Source: Methylococcaceae bacterium (GTDB lineage: Bacteria; Pseudomonadota; Gammaproteobacteria; Methylococcales; Methylomonadaceae). Taken from it: a stretch of 6,361 nt of DNA. Location of the stretch: NCBI GenBank assembly GCA_947484105.1, contig CANKON010000088.1, positions 1 to 6,361 on the forward strand, in the 5' to 3' direction. The notes under the pieces are model-generated. The model was not told where the DNA came from. It saw only the letters and a program-made list of their open reading frames with translations, and did no database searches. The position numbers and the translations under genes were made by a program. This document shows, piece after piece, positions 1 to 6,354 of the stretch. The stretch's first letter is position 1, and each line of letters starts with the position of its first letter.

Positions 1-1
1 T

Positions 2-733
2 GCAATTCAAGGCGAAGATATTTACGTTTTAGAAGTCAATCCTCGTGCTTCACGAACTGCGCCATTTGTGTCTAAAGCAACAGGTTATCCGCTTGCAAAA
101 ATTGCGGCTCGCGTCATGGTTGGACAAACCCTTGAACAACAAGGTGTGACCGTTGAACGTATTCCTGATTATTTTTCAGTAAAAGAAGCTGTTTTCCCAT
201 TCGTAAAATTCCCAGGTGTTGACCCGCTTTTAGGACCTGAAATGAAATCAACAGGCGAAGTCATGGGCGTGGGCAAAACTTTCGGTGAAGCGTTCGCAAA
301 ATCACAACGCGCTGCAGGTGTTGATTTAAGCCACACAGGCAAAGTATTAATCAGTATTCGTGACAAAGACAAAGCAAAATTGCCTGAAATTGCCCGAATG
401 TTGATTGCTAAAAATTATGAAATCGTTGCAACAGCTGGAACGGCTAGATTCTTAAAAGAAAATGATTTGCCTTGTGAAGTGGTTTGCAAAGTGAACGAAG
501 GTCGTCCGAATACCGTTGATATGATTAAAAATGATCAAATCCAGTTAATCATCAACACGACAGAAGGCAAAAAAGCGATTTCGGATTCGTTCACGATGCG
601 TCGCGAAGCCTTGCAGCATCGTGTGACTTATTACACAACGATGGCTGGTGCAAGAGCAGCGTGTTTTGCACTTGGTGAACTCGATGCAGGCGATGTAAAT
701 TGCTTGCAAGATTTGCACAAAAGCCTGAAATAA
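2..733 (+). CDS. carB: Carbamoyl-phosphate synthase large subunit, C-terminal part (5' truncated by window edge)
   Basis: CarB makes carbamoyl phosphate from bicarbonate, ammonia supplied by the CarA glutaminase, and two ATP, for pyrimidine and arginine synthesis in the cytoplasm. Only the last 243 codons are here; the family is usually about 1,070 residues, and the open frame runs off the left edge. The fragment begins at the end of the second ATP-grasp domain: EVNPRASRT (codons 11-19) carries the E and N that in E. coli (E841, N843) bind metal-nucleotide. PFVSKATGYPLAKIAARVM and FPGVDPLLGPEMKSTGEVMG follow and are near-identical to E. coli. From about base 340 comes the MGS-like allosteric domain, with AGTA, CKVNEGRP and INTTEG matching the E. 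coli effector-binding segments (T974, K993 and the N1015-T1017 region). UMP/IMP/ornithine control is therefore plausible but inferred. The stop is TAA at 731-733. A GTG at 68 is internal, not a start. greA follows 64 bases downstream on the same strand. Confidence 0.97.
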   Translation, partial: AIQGEDIYVLEVNPRASRTAPFVSKATGYPLAKIAARVMVGQTLEQQGVTVERIPDYFSVKEAVFPFVKFPGVDPLLGPEMKSTGEVMGVGKTFGEAFAKSQRAAGVDLSHTGKVLISIRDKDKAKLPEIARMLIAKNYEIVATAGTARFLKENDLPCEVVCKVNEGRPNTVDMIKNDQIQLIINTTEGKKAISDSFTMRREALQHRVTYYTTMAGARAACFALGELDAGDVNCLQDLHKSLK

Positions 734-744
734 AAATCAAAAAT

Positions 745-769
745 ATGGGCGTGAATGATTTGCGCCCAT
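745..769. other. Hairpin in the carB-greA gap
   Basis: ATGGGCG (745-751) is an exact reverse complement of CGCCCAT (763-769). Two wobble pairs and one A-T pair can extend the stem inward, leaving a 5-base loop. No T-run follows on the plus strand (CATCCAAAATTAT), so it is not a convincing terminator for carB. On the minus strand the stem is followed by ATATTTTTGATTTTT, so it could stop antisense transcription. As an RNA element it might instead stabilise or separate the carB and greA messages. Structure seen; role inferred. Confidence 0.5.
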
Positions 770-797
770 CATCCAAAATTATCGGAGTTTCAAAAAT

Positions 798-1274
798 ATG
801 AGCAAAGTCCCTCTCACTGTCAAAGGTGCAGAAAAATTACGCGCTGAATTAGAAGAATTAAAAATGGTTGTTCGTCCACGCATTATTAACGCAATTTCGG
901 AAGCTAGAGCGCACGGCGATTTGAAAGAAAATGCTGAATATCACGCCGCAAAAGAGCAACAAAGTTTCGCTGAAGGTCGTATTGGTGAAATCGAAGGAAA
1001 ATTGGCGAATGCTCAAATTATTGATGTCACAAAAGTCGATGCAGGTGGCAAAGTGATTTTTGGTGCTACCGTTGAATTGGAAAATTTAGAGAATGAAAAT
1101 CGCGTCACTTATCAAATTGTTGGCGAAGATGAAGCGAGCATTAAAGATGGGCGGATCTCAGTTGGTTCACCTATCGCCCGCGCTTTAATTGGTAAAGAAG
1201 TTGAGGATGTTGTCGTGGTGAAAGCACCTGCAGGCGATGTTGATTATGAGATTGTATCTATCAAATACATCTAA
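798..1274 (+). CDS. greA: Transcript cleavage factor GreA
   Basis: GreA enters the secondary channel of backtracked RNA polymerase and stimulates cleavage of the extruded RNA 3' end, rescuing stalled complexes. The 158 residues equal the E. coli length. Residues 1-75 form the antiparallel coiled coil; its tip reads [13 protein letters not shown], with the acidic pair D41 and E44 that coordinates the catalytic Mg2+ in E. coli GreA. Residues from about 80 to 158 form the FKBP-like globular domain that docks on polymerase ([18 protein letters not shown] is typical). The ATG at 798 is preceded by GGAG (784-787) with 10 intervening bases, and it gives the canonical N-terminus MSKVPLT. No clear promoter is visible in the 64 bases after carB, so co-transcription with carB is likely; carB-greA neighbours occur in several gammaproteobacteria. 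A hairpin at 1280-1311 terminates the gene. Confidence 0.98.
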   Translation: MSKVPLTVKGAEKLRAELEELKMVVRPRIINAISEARAHGDLKENAEYHAAKEQQSFAEGRIGEIEGKLANAQIIDVTKVDAGGKVIFGATVELENLENENRVTYQIVGEDEASIKDGRISVGSPIARALIGKEVEDVVVVKAPAGDVDYEIVSIKYI

Positions 1275-1279
1275 AAACA

Positions 1280-1311
1280 AAAGGTTCAAACTTAACTTTG
1301 TTCGAACCTTT
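1280..1311. terminator. Bidirectional intrinsic terminator shared by greA and yhbY
   Basis: AAAGGTTC (1280-1287) pairs perfectly with GAACCTTT (1304-1311). After one A/C mismatch, AAC (1289-1291) pairs with GTT (1300-1302), leaving an 8-base loop. On the plus strand the stem is followed by ATTTGTTTTACTTTTT. On the minus strand the tail reads TGTTTTTAG, so both converging genes have a T-rich exit. It fills most of the 44-base gap between the two stop codons. Confidence 0.85.
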
Positions 1312-1318
1312 ATTTGTT

Positions 1319-1585
1319 TTACTTTTTCGGATTGTGGCGGTAAATCACAATAACTTGCCCGATAGCTTGAATCAATTCCGCTGTTGTTGCGGCAACAATT
1401 TCAGTGCAAATTTCTTTACGTTCATCACGTTCAGCGCGAATTTTAACTTTAATCAATTCATGAACATCAAGAGCCAATTCAATTTCTGCAATGACTGCCG
1501 CTGTTAAACCCGCATTGCCAATCATAACAAAAGGATTTAAGTGATGAGCGTCCGATTTCAATTTTTTCTTTTTTGCAGCATCCAT
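1319..1585 (-). CDS. yhbY: CRM-domain ribosome assembly RNA-binding protein YhbY
   Basis: This is a small RNA-binding protein of the CRM (CRS1/YhbY) family, known to associate with pre-50S particles. The 88 residues are slightly shorter than the 97 of E. coli; the missing part is the C-terminal tail, since this protein ends RHNPKK just after the last core strand. Diagnostic features are the basic N-terminus (KKKKLKSDAHHLNPFVMIG), the conserved loop GNAGLT (residues 23-28, the GxxG motif of the CRM fold), and AEIELALDVHELIKVKI, close to E. coli AEIEQALEHHELIKVKI. On the minus strand the start ATG (1583-1585) is preceded by AGGAA, 7 bases away. It diverges from rlmE, another 50S-assembly gene, as yhbY and rlmE do in E. 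coli, which supports the call. The weak possibility of a longer form is not supported by any upstream in-frame start with a ribosome binding site. Confidence 0.95.
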   Translation of the reverse strand: MDAAKKKKLKSDAHHLNPFVMIGNAGLTAAVIAEIELALDVHELIKVKIRAERDERKEICTEIVAATTAELIQAIGQVIVIYRHNPKK

Positions 1586-1647
1586 TTTATTTTTCCTAAA
1601 ATTTAAAGACTTAATGATGATTCATTTTACACGAAAAGTGGCACGCA
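1586..1647. promoter_or_regulatory. Divergent yhbY/rlmE intergenic region
   Basis: These 62 bases must hold the 5' signals of both genes unless promoters lie inside the coding regions. On the minus strand TAAAAT (complement of 1624-1629) is a 5-of-6 match to a -10 box for yhbY, but no good -35 lies 16-18 bases upstream. On the plus strand I see no convincing -10/-35 pair for rlmE. The clearest element is the yhbY ribosome binding site (complement of 1593-1597). Confidence 0.3.
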
Positions 1648-2268
1648 ATGGCACGAACTAAAAGCAGTACGCAATGGATGCAAGAGCATTTCGACGACCC
1701 TTACGTCAAAATGGCACAAGCACAAGGTTATCGTTCTCGCGCCGTTTTCAAACTCAAAGAAATTAACGACAAAGATAATTTAATCAAAGCGGGAATGAAC
1801 ATTGTTGATTTAGGCGCAGCACCTGGTGGTTGGTCACAATTTGCGCGGCAGTTACTGGGTAAAAATGGACGTTTAGTTGCACTGGATATTTTGCCAATGG
1901 AACCGCTTGACGGTGTGGATATGATTATCGGCGATTTTCGAGAAGAAAGCGTTTTGAATGAACTCTATGCTGTTTTAAATAATGCGCCGATTCACTTGGT
2001 TTTATCCGATATTGCTCCAAATATGAGTGGTAACAAAAGTACCGATCAGGCTCGCGCCATCTATTTATGCGAGTTAGCATTAGATACCGCAAAAACCGTG
2101 TTGGCGAAAAATGGCACATTTTTGGTAAAAATTTTTCAAGGTGAAGGATTTGAAGCCTATTTCAAAGAAGTTCAGCAAGCCTTTAACACCGTGATAATTC
2201 GCAAACCGAAAGCATCACGACCACGCAGCAATGAAGTTTATATTTTAGCGAAAGGCTTTAAGTCATAA
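1648..2268 (+). CDS. rlmE: 23S rRNA (uridine-2552 2'-O) methyltransferase RlmE (FtsJ/RrmJ)
   Basis: RlmE transfers a methyl group from S-adenosylmethionine to the 2'-OH of U2552 in the A loop of 23S rRNA, acting on the 50S particle late in assembly. The 206 residues compare with 209 in E. coli, and the alignment shifts by a constant 3. The SAM-binding motif I is [12 protein letters not shown] (53-64), followed by the acidic D80 (VALDILPM). The catalytic tetrad K-D-K-E is complete: K35 (RAVFKL), D121 (SDIAPNMSG), K161 ([10 protein letters not shown]) and E196 (NEVYIL), corresponding to K38, D124, K164 and E199 of E. coli. The start at 1648 has only a weak purine-rich element (AAAAGTGG) upstream, but it gives the expected short basic N-terminus before QWMQEHFDD. 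ftsH follows after 81 bases; rlmE-ftsH is a well-known heat-shock operon in E. coli. Confidence 0.98.
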   Translation: MARTKSSTQWMQEHFDDPYVKMAQAQGYRSRAVFKLKEINDKDNLIKAGMNIVDLGAAPGGWSQFARQLLGKNGRLVALDILPMEPLDGVDMIIGDFREESVLNELYAVLNNAPIHLVLSDIAPNMSGNKSTDQARAIYLCELALDTAKTVLAKNGTFLVKIFQGEGFEAYFKEVQQAFNTVIIRKPKASRPRSNEVYILAKGFKS

Positions 2269-2283
2269 AATTGTAAAAAATCG

Positions 2284-2311
2284 TCGGGCGAAAATAAATT
2301 CCCGATATAAT
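2284..2311 (+). promoter_or_regulatory. Candidate ftsH promoter with overlapping inverted repeat
   Basis: A perfect sigma-70 -10 box, TATAAT, lies at 2306-2311, 38 bases before the ftsH ATG. No good -35 hexamer sits 16-18 bases upstream (the region reads TCGTCGGGC), so any activity would depend on other contacts. The overlapping CCCGATAT (2301-2308) differs at one position from the sigma-32 -10 consensus CCCCATNT. A CTTGAAA-like -35 at proper spacing is absent; TTGTAAA at 2271-2277 is 23 bases away. TCGGG (2284-2288) and CCCGA (2301-2305) form an inverted repeat that abuts the -10 box. Sequence seen; regulation inferred. Confidence 0.45.
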
Positions 2312-2349
2312 CACTCAAGTTTTTCAAGTTGAGAGCCGTAAAAAACAAT

Positions 2350-4272
2350 ATGATAAAAAATATACTGGTTTGGGGTGTCATCTCTATGTTGCTGATGTCA
2401 CTGTTTAATAATTTCAATAGCACTAATACGGAACAAAACGACCGTCTTGATTCGTCGTTATCGTATTCGCAATTCATTGATTCCGTCAAAGCGGGACAAG
2501 TTCAGCAAGTCGTTATTAACGACAACGTGATTAAAGGCAAGTTGCAAAGCGGGCAAATTTTCAAAACCTACGCGCCAAACGACGGGCATTTGGTTGATGA
2601 TTTGTTGGCTAACAATGTCGATATTAAAGTTTCTGCACCTGAACAACCGACGATGTTGATGCAATTATTAGTATCGTTTGGACCGATGATTTTGTTGATT
2701 GGCGTTTGGGTATTTTTCATGCGTCAAATGAACGGGGGAATGCCTGGCGGCAAAAATCCGATGAGTTTTGGAAAAAGCAAAGCACGAATGCTTGAAGAAG
2801 ACCAAATCAAAATTACGTTTGCTGACGTGGCAGGTTGTGACGAAGCTAAAGAAGAAGTCGAAGAAATGGTCGATTTCTTGCGTGATCCTGCAAAATACCA
2901 AAAATTAGGCGGCAAAATTCCACGCGGTGCGTTGATGATTGGACCACCTGGAACGGGTAAAACGCTGTTGGCGCGTGCGATTGCAGGTGAAGCGAAAGTC
3001 CCATTTTTCACCATTTCGGGTTCGGATTTTGTGGAAATGTTTGTTGGTGTGGGTGCGTCACGAGTTCGTGATATGTTTGAAACCGCTAAGAAACACGCGC
3101 CGTGTATTATTTTTATCGATGAAATTGACGCTGTGGGTCGTCAACGTGGCGCAGGTTTAGGCGGTGGTAACGACGAACGTGAACAAACGTTAAATCAATT
3201 ACTCGTTGAGATGGACGGTTTTGAAGGCAACGAGGGTATCATCGTTATTGCGGCAACCAACCGCCCCGACGTGTTGGATAAAGCTTTATTACGTCCTGGT
3301 CGTTTCGACAGACAAGTCACGGTTGGTTTACCAGACGTGCGTGGACGAGAACAAATTCTGGGCGTTCACATTAAAAAGGTACCCAGTGCAGACGATGTTG
3401 AAGTGAAATATATCGCGCAAGGCACACCAGGTTTTTCAGGTGCAGATTTGGCAAATCTAATTAACGAAGCGGCTTTATTTGCAGCACGCATGAATAAACG
3501 TGTTGTGAGTATGAGCGACCTTGAAAAAGCGAAAGACAAAATTATCATGGGCGCGGAACGTCATTCGATGGTGATGAATCCTGCTGAAAAAGAAATGACC
3601 GCGTATCACGAAGCAGGTCATGCGATTGTCGGGCGTTTGGTGCCAGAACACGATCCTGTTTATAAAGTCAGCATCATGCCGCGTGGTCGGGCGTTAGGCG
3701 TAACGATGTTTTTGCCAGAACGTGATTCGTATAGCGCAAGCAAACAGAAATTGGATAGCATGATTTCGAGTTTGTATGGCGGACGTATTGCCGAAGAACT
3801 TATTTATGGCGCAGAAAAAGTTAGCACAGGTGCATCAAATGACATTGAACGAGCAACTGAATTAGCGCGCAACATGGTAACAAAATGGGGATTTTCACCA
3901 CGATTAGGACCACTTTCGTACAGTGAAGAAGAAGGCGAAGTATTTTTAGGGCGTTCTGTCACGCGCCATAAAACGGTTGCCGAAGAAACATCACACAGTA
4001 TTGATGAAGAAATTCGTACTTTTATTGATCGTAATTATGCGCGTGCAGAATCCATTTTGAATGCGAATGTCGATATTTTGCACACAATGGCAGCGGCGTT
4101 AATAAAATATGAAACTATTGATAAAGACATGATTGATGATTTGATGGAACGTAAAGAAACAGTTCGTGAGCCTGCTGGTTGGAATGATCCCAAGCCACCT
4201 AAAGGCGGTTTGCACGTTGTTATTGATGACGTAATTCCTGATAACATTATTCCAATCGGAAAACCTGCTTAA
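2350..4272 (+). CDS. ftsH: ATP-dependent zinc metalloprotease FtsH
   Basis: FtsH is a hexameric AAA+ protease of the inner membrane. It degrades misassembled membrane proteins and, in E. coli, regulators such as LpxC and sigma-32. Counting from the ATG at 2350 (640 residues; E. coli 644), the order is: TM1 about 5-19, a periplasmic domain to about 100, TM2 about 107-124 ([13 protein letters not shown]), then the AAA+ module. That module has Walker A GPPGTGKT (198-205), the pore loop FVGVGA (from F231), Walker B IIFIDE (D257, E258) and the arginine fingers R315/R318 in RPGRFDRQ. The M41 protease domain follows, with HEAGH (H420, E421, H424) and the third zinc ligand D498 in ASNDIE. All are intact. 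I chose ATG 2350 over an in-frame TTG at 2329 because [11 protein letters not shown] matches the E. coli start MAKNLILWLVI. The nearest purine-rich GAGAG (2331-2335) is 14 bases away, an unusually long spacing. A strong terminator follows. Confidence 0.98.
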   Translation: MIKNILVWGVISMLLMSLFNNFNSTNTEQNDRLDSSLSYSQFIDSVKAGQVQQVVINDNVIKGKLQSGQIFKTYAPNDGHLVDDLLANNVDIKVSAPEQPTMLMQLLVSFGPMILLIGVWVFFMRQMNGGMPGGKNPMSFGKSKARMLEEDQIKITFADVAGCDEAKEEVEEMVDFLRDPAKYQKLGGKIPRGALMIGPPGTGKTLLARAIAGEAKVPFFTISGSDFVEMFVGVGASRVRDMFETAKKHAPCIIFIDEIDAVGRQRGAGLGGGNDEREQTLNQLLVEMDGFEGNEGIIVIAATNRPDVLDKALLRPGRFDRQVTVGLPDVRGREQILGVHIKKVPSADDVEVKYIAQGTPGFSGADLANLINEAALFAARMNKRVVSMSDLEKAKDKIIMGAERHSMVMNPAEKEMTAYHEAGHAIVGRLVPEHDPVYKVSIMPRGRALGVTMFLPERDSYSASKQKLDSMISSLYGGRIAEELIYGAEKVSTGASNDIERATELARNMVTKWGFSPRLGPLSYSEEEGEVFLGRSVTRHKTVAEETSHSIDEEIRTFIDRNYARAESILNANVDILHTMAAALIKYETIDKDMIDDLMERKETVREPAGWNDPKPPKGGLHVVIDDVIPDNIIPIGKPA

Positions 4273-4293
4273 CAATACGCATTACACAATTTT

Positions 4294-4327
4294 AAAAGGA
4301 GAGGCGCGTCGCGTTTCTCCTTTTTTT
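4294..4327 (+). terminator. Strong intrinsic terminator after ftsH
   Basis: AAAAGGAGA (4294-4302) pairs with TCTCCTTTT (4316-4324). The stem continues through two G-T wobbles and CGC/GCG (4305-4307 with 4311-4313) to a 3-base GTC loop, giving about 15 pairs. Seven T (4321-4327) follow, partly used in the stem. It ends 24 bases before the glmM start, so it separates ftsH from glmM unless readthrough occurs. Confidence 0.92.
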
Positions 4328-4351
4328 ATTACTAAATTTTGAGGTAACGAC

Positions 4352-5692
4352 ATGATAAAAAAATACTTTGGCACAGACGGCATTCGCGGCAAAGTCGGCA
4401 CTTTTCCTATCACGCCCGATTTTATGTTGAAATTGGGCTGGGCAGCGGGACAAGTTTTTGCGAATGAAGGACAAAATTTTGTTTTACTTGGCAAAGACAC
4501 ACGAATTTCAGGCTATATGTTCGAGTCTGCGTTAGAAGCAGGTTTAACGGCGGCAGGTGTGGATACTAGATTGGTCGGACCTATGCCAACGCCGGCAATT
4601 GCGTATTTAACACGTACCTTGCACGCAAAAGCAGGAATTGTTTTAAGCGCGTCACATAATCCGTTTTATGACAACGGTATCAAGTTTTTTTCAGCTCAAG
4701 GCACAAAATTGCCCGATGCAATGGAGCAGAAAATTGAGTCGTATTTGGATTCTGAAATTATTACGACAGTTGAATCATCAAAATTAGGTAAAGCAAAACG
4801 AGTAGCTGATGCGGCGGGACGTTACATTGAATTTTGTAAAGCTAGTGTGCCGACGGGAATGACGTTTGATGGTATGAAAATTGTGGTGGATTGCGCGAAT
4901 GGCGCGACTTACCACATTGCACCGCCTGTTTTCACAGAATTGGGTGCTAATGTCATCGCAATTGGCAACGAACCAAATGGTTTAAATATCAACGAAGGTT
5001 ATGGCGCAACCAGTCCTGAAAATTTAGTCAAAACCGTTTTAGAAAACCAAGCAGATTTTGGTATTGCGTTAGACGGTGACGGCGATCGGTTGATTATGGT
5101 TGATCACACAGGCGAATTGGTTGATGGCGACGAGTTAATTTATATCATTGCAAAAGCACGTTTGAAATCTGGGTTGGCGACAGGTCCAATTGTTGGGACG
5201 CTGATGACCAATTTGGGCATGGAACACGCACTGAAAGGGTTAAATTTACCACTGTTACGTGCCAATGTCGGCGATCGCTACGTCATTGAAATGATGAATG
5301 AATACAACAGTATGTTAGGTGGTGAGAATTCAGGACATATTATTTGTTTAGACAAAACTACAACGGGTGACGGCATTATTGCGGCGTTGCAAGTCGTAGC
5401 GGAAATGCAGAAAACGGGGTTATCCTTGCATGATTTGAAGTCGGGAATGCAAAAATATCCGCAAGTTTTAATTAACGTTCGCACGGCACAAAAAGTAGAT
5501 TTAAATCATGCTGGAATTCAAAACGCGGTGCGTGCTGTCGAGCAAGCGTTGGGCAATGAAGGGCGTGTTTTATTGCGTGCGTCTGGAACAGAGCCGTTGA
5601 TTCGTGTGATGGTTGAAGGACGTGATTTTGCGAGCGTTGAAAGTCACGCGAAACAATTAGCTGAAGATGTGAAACTGGCAATCGTTGCTTGA
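4352..5692 (+). CDS. glmM: Phosphoglucosamine mutase GlmM
   Basis: GlmM interconverts glucosamine-6-phosphate and glucosamine-1-phosphate, the step before GlmU makes UDP-GlcNAc for peptidoglycan and lipopolysaccharide. The 446 residues match the E. coli length (445). Landmarks are FGTDGIRG (6-13), [10 protein letters not shown] (47-56), and the active-site phosphoserine loop [15 protein letters not shown], with S101 equivalent to E. coli S102. The metal loop is DGDGDR (D241, D243, D245), the sugar-binding GGENSGH marks domain 3, and the C-terminal phosphate-binding loop is [10 protein letters not shown] (409-418). [14 protein letters not shown] and the overall length favour GlmM over ManB or Pgm relatives. 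The ATG is preceded by GAGGT (4341-4345) with 6 bases between, a good ribosome binding site. In E. coli folP lies just upstream of glmM; here ftsH does, across a terminator. I see no convincing dedicated promoter in the 24 bases after that terminator, so the transcription source is unclear. Confidence 0.98.
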   Translation: MIKKYFGTDGIRGKVGTFPITPDFMLKLGWAAGQVFANEGQNFVLLGKDTRISGYMFESALEAGLTAAGVDTRLVGPMPTPAIAYLTRTLHAKAGIVLSASHNPFYDNGIKFFSAQGTKLPDAMEQKIESYLDSEIITTVESSKLGKAKRVADAAGRYIEFCKASVPTGMTFDGMKIVVDCANGATYHIAPPVFTELGANVIAIGNEPNGLNINEGYGATSPENLVKTVLENQADFGIALDGDGDRLIMVDHTGELVDGDELIYIIAKARLKSGLATGPIVGTLMTNLGMEHALKGLNLPLLRANVGDRYVIEMMNEYNSMLGGENSGHIICLDKTTTGDGIIAALQVVAEMQKTGLSLHDLKSGMQKYPQVLINVRTAQKVDLNHAGIQNAVRAVEQALGNEGRVLLRASGTEPLIRVMVEGRDFASVESHAKQLAEDVKLAIVA

Positions 5693-5717
5693 ACAAAATT
5701 GTGTTAAACGCTATCAT
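5689..5717 (+). promoter_or_regulatory. Candidate sigma-70 promoter for secG (and tRNA-Leu)
   Basis: TTGAAC (5689-5694, 4 of 6 to TTGACA) and TATCAT (5712-5717, 5 of 6 to TATAAT) are separated by exactly 17 bases. The -35 box overlaps the glmM stop codon TGA (5690-5692). A start near 5724 would give a leader of about 64 bases before the secG ATG. It would probably drive the tRNA gene as well, since only 9 bases separate the two. Confidence 0.6.
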
Positions 5718-5718
5718 A

Positions 5719-5751
5719 CCCGCTACTTAACCGCTTTTGCGGGGCATTTTT
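5719..5751 (+). terminator. Terminator-like or attenuator-like structure in the glmM-secG gap
   Basis: CCGC-TTTT-GCGG (5731-5742) is a compact 4-pair GC stem with a tetraloop, followed by GGCATTTTT (T-run 5747-5751). The same right arm can instead pair as GCGGG (5739-5743) with CCCGC (5719-5723), so two exclusive foldings exist. The short form looks like a weak glmM terminator. If transcription starts near 5724, only the short form falls wholly inside the new transcript. Role inferred. Confidence 0.4.
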
Positions 5752-5769
5752 CGATTTTTAACCGCTTTT
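5727..5769 (+). repeat. 12-base direct repeat in the secG leader
   Basis: TTAACCGCTTTT occurs exactly at 5727-5738 and again at 5758-5769, with starts 31 bases apart (about three helical turns). Both copies lie between the candidate promoter and the secG start; the first supplies the left arm of the terminator-like hairpin. It could be a small tandem duplication or a protein-binding pair. Confidence 0.7.
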
Positions 5770-5787
5770 CACGTTTTAGCTGGTATT

Positions 5788-6126
5788 ATGTATCAAGTCA
5801 TTATTATTATTCATGTTTTATTAGGTTTAGGTGTTGTGGGTTTGGTGCTGATGCAACAAGGTAAAGGCGCAGACGCAGGTGCAGGCTTCGGGGCGGGATC
5901 TTCTGGTTCAGTATTTGGCGCACAGGGTAATGCTTCATTTTTATCACGTTCAACAGCAGTTTTAGCTTCATTATTTTTCACGACGAGCTTAGGTTTAGCT
6001 GTTATGAATAGCCAACAATCTGCTGAAAAAGAGTTGATTATGAATCCCGTTAAAGTTGAAACAGACGCACCTGCTGTGAAAGTTACTTCACCAGAAGTAC
6101 CTGTTCCAGTCGAAAACGCAAAATAA
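5788..6126 (+). CDS. secG: Preprotein translocase subunit SecG
   Basis: SecG is the small accessory subunit of the SecYEG channel in the inner membrane and aids SecA-driven export. The 112 residues compare with 110 in E. coli. TM1 spans about 3-22 (VIIIIHVLLGLGVVGLVLM). It is followed by the family signature QQGKGADAGAGFGAG (23-37) and GSSGSVFG on the cytoplasmic loop, then TM2 about 55-73 (STAVLASLFFTTSLGLAVM). The C-terminal tail is low-complexity, rich in P, V, E and A, as is common in the family. I chose the ATG at 5788 because MYQVIII aligns with E. coli MYEALLV. The open frame extends upstream to a TTG at 5737, but that would add 17 residues lacking family support and would span the leader hairpin. 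The ribosome binding site before 5788 is weak (AGCTGG). A tRNA-Leu gene starts 9 bases after the stop. Confidence 0.96.
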   Translation: MYQVIIIIHVLLGLGVVGLVLMQQGKGADAGAGFGAGSSGSVFGAQGNASFLSRSTAVLASLFFTTSLGLAVMNSQQSAEKELIMNPVKVETDAPAVKVTSPEVPVPVENAK

Positions 6127-6135
6127 ATTTATTAA

Positions 6136-6220
6136 GCCGACGTGGTGAAATTGGTAGACACGCCATCTTGAGGGGGTGGTGACTTAGGTTGTGCTGGTTC
6201 GAGTCCAGTCGTCGGCACCA
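6136..6220 (+). tRNA. leuU: tRNA-Leu (anticodon GAG)
   Basis: The sequence folds as a class II tRNA. The acceptor stem is GCCGACG (6136-6142) with CGTCGGC (6210-6216), discriminator A6217 and encoded CCA (6218-6220). The D arm contains GGTAGAC. The anticodon stem is CCATC/GGTGG with one G-T wobble, and its loop TTGAGGG (6168-6174) presents GAG (6170-6172), which reads CUC and CUU. The variable arm is long (13 bases, 6180-6192; short stem GAC/GTT). The T arm is GCTGG-TTCGAGT-CCAGT. The long variable arm, discriminator A and anticodon all identify leucine. E. coli leuU, also GAG, likewise follows secG, so the gene name rests on both sequence and position. It is probably cut from a secG-tRNA transcript. 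Confidence 0.97.
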
Positions 6221-6226
6221 AATAGG

Positions 6227-6240
6227 CATCTAGTAAGATG
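6227..6240 (+). other. Small perfect hairpin just 3' of the tRNA
   Basis: CATCT (6227-6231), loop AGTA, AGATG (6236-6240) forms a 5-pair hairpin 6 bases past the CCA end. It may help 3' processing of the tRNA or may be chance. Its loop region includes TAGTAA, the same core as the repeats at 6291-6354. Confidence 0.35.
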
Positions 6241-6251
6241 TAAAGAGGTTT

Positions 6252-6287
6252 AAAAGCCCGCAAGTTACATGACTTAGCGGGTTTTTT
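6252..6287 (+). terminator. Intrinsic terminator after tRNA-Leu
   Basis: AAAAG-CCCGC (6252-6261) pairs with GCGGG-TTTTT (6277-6286), with one G-T wobble. With A6276 bulged, AAGT/ACTT (6262-6265 with 6272-6275) extends the stem inward to a 6-base loop. The run of six T is 6282-6287. It ends the secG-tRNA unit. Confidence 0.9.
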
Positions 6288-6290
6288 ATT

Positions 6291-6354
6291 GTCCAGTAAA
6301 GTTCAATAAAATGCAGTAACACCCATTGCTTTATGTAGTAACATTTACAGTAAC
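6291..6354 (+). repeat. Four direct YAGTAA-type decamers (candidate integrase arm sites)
   Basis: Four same-strand copies are visible: GTCCAGTAAA (6291-6300), ATGCAGTAAC (6311-6320), ATGTAGTAAC (6333-6342) and TTACAGTAAC (6345-6354). Start spacings are 20, 22 and 12 bases. No open reading frame covers them, and they come straight after the tRNA terminator. Ten-base direct arm sites beside a tRNA 3' end are typical of tyrosine-recombinase attachment regions. The integrase gene itself is not in the window, so the function is inferred. Confidence 0.55.

Noticed and set aside
1298..1507. A 69-codon plus-strand open frame opposite yhbY
   Set aside because: It lies wholly across the yhbY terminator and gene on the other strand, has low-complexity N/F-rich composition and no ribosome binding site; it is a shadow of yhbY.
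2724..3014. A 96-codon minus-strand open frame inside ftsH
   Set aside because: It mirrors the ftsH linker and Walker A region; there is no start signal and the plus-strand frame is an unambiguous FtsH.
4269..4297. TTAACA-N17-TTAAAA after ftsH as a glmM promoter
   Set aside because: The -10 matches at only 3 of 6 positions and the promoter would fire straight into the strong terminator at 4294-4327.
5737..5787. An upstream TTG start that would lengthen SecG by 17 residues
   Set aside because: The extension has no counterpart in SecG, spans the terminator-like hairpin and repeat, and MYQVIII at 5788 matches the family start.
1..6220. A hidden novel defence, secretion or biosynthetic system among the genes
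   Set aside because: Every coding region is a recognisable, intact housekeeping gene in conserved order with family-typical length; the only accessory-type signal is at the right edge.
6291..6354. The decamer repeats as a CRISPR array
   Set aside because: The units are only 10 bases, with unequal 2-12 base gaps and no spacer-like sequence; CRISPR repeats are far longer and evenly spaced.
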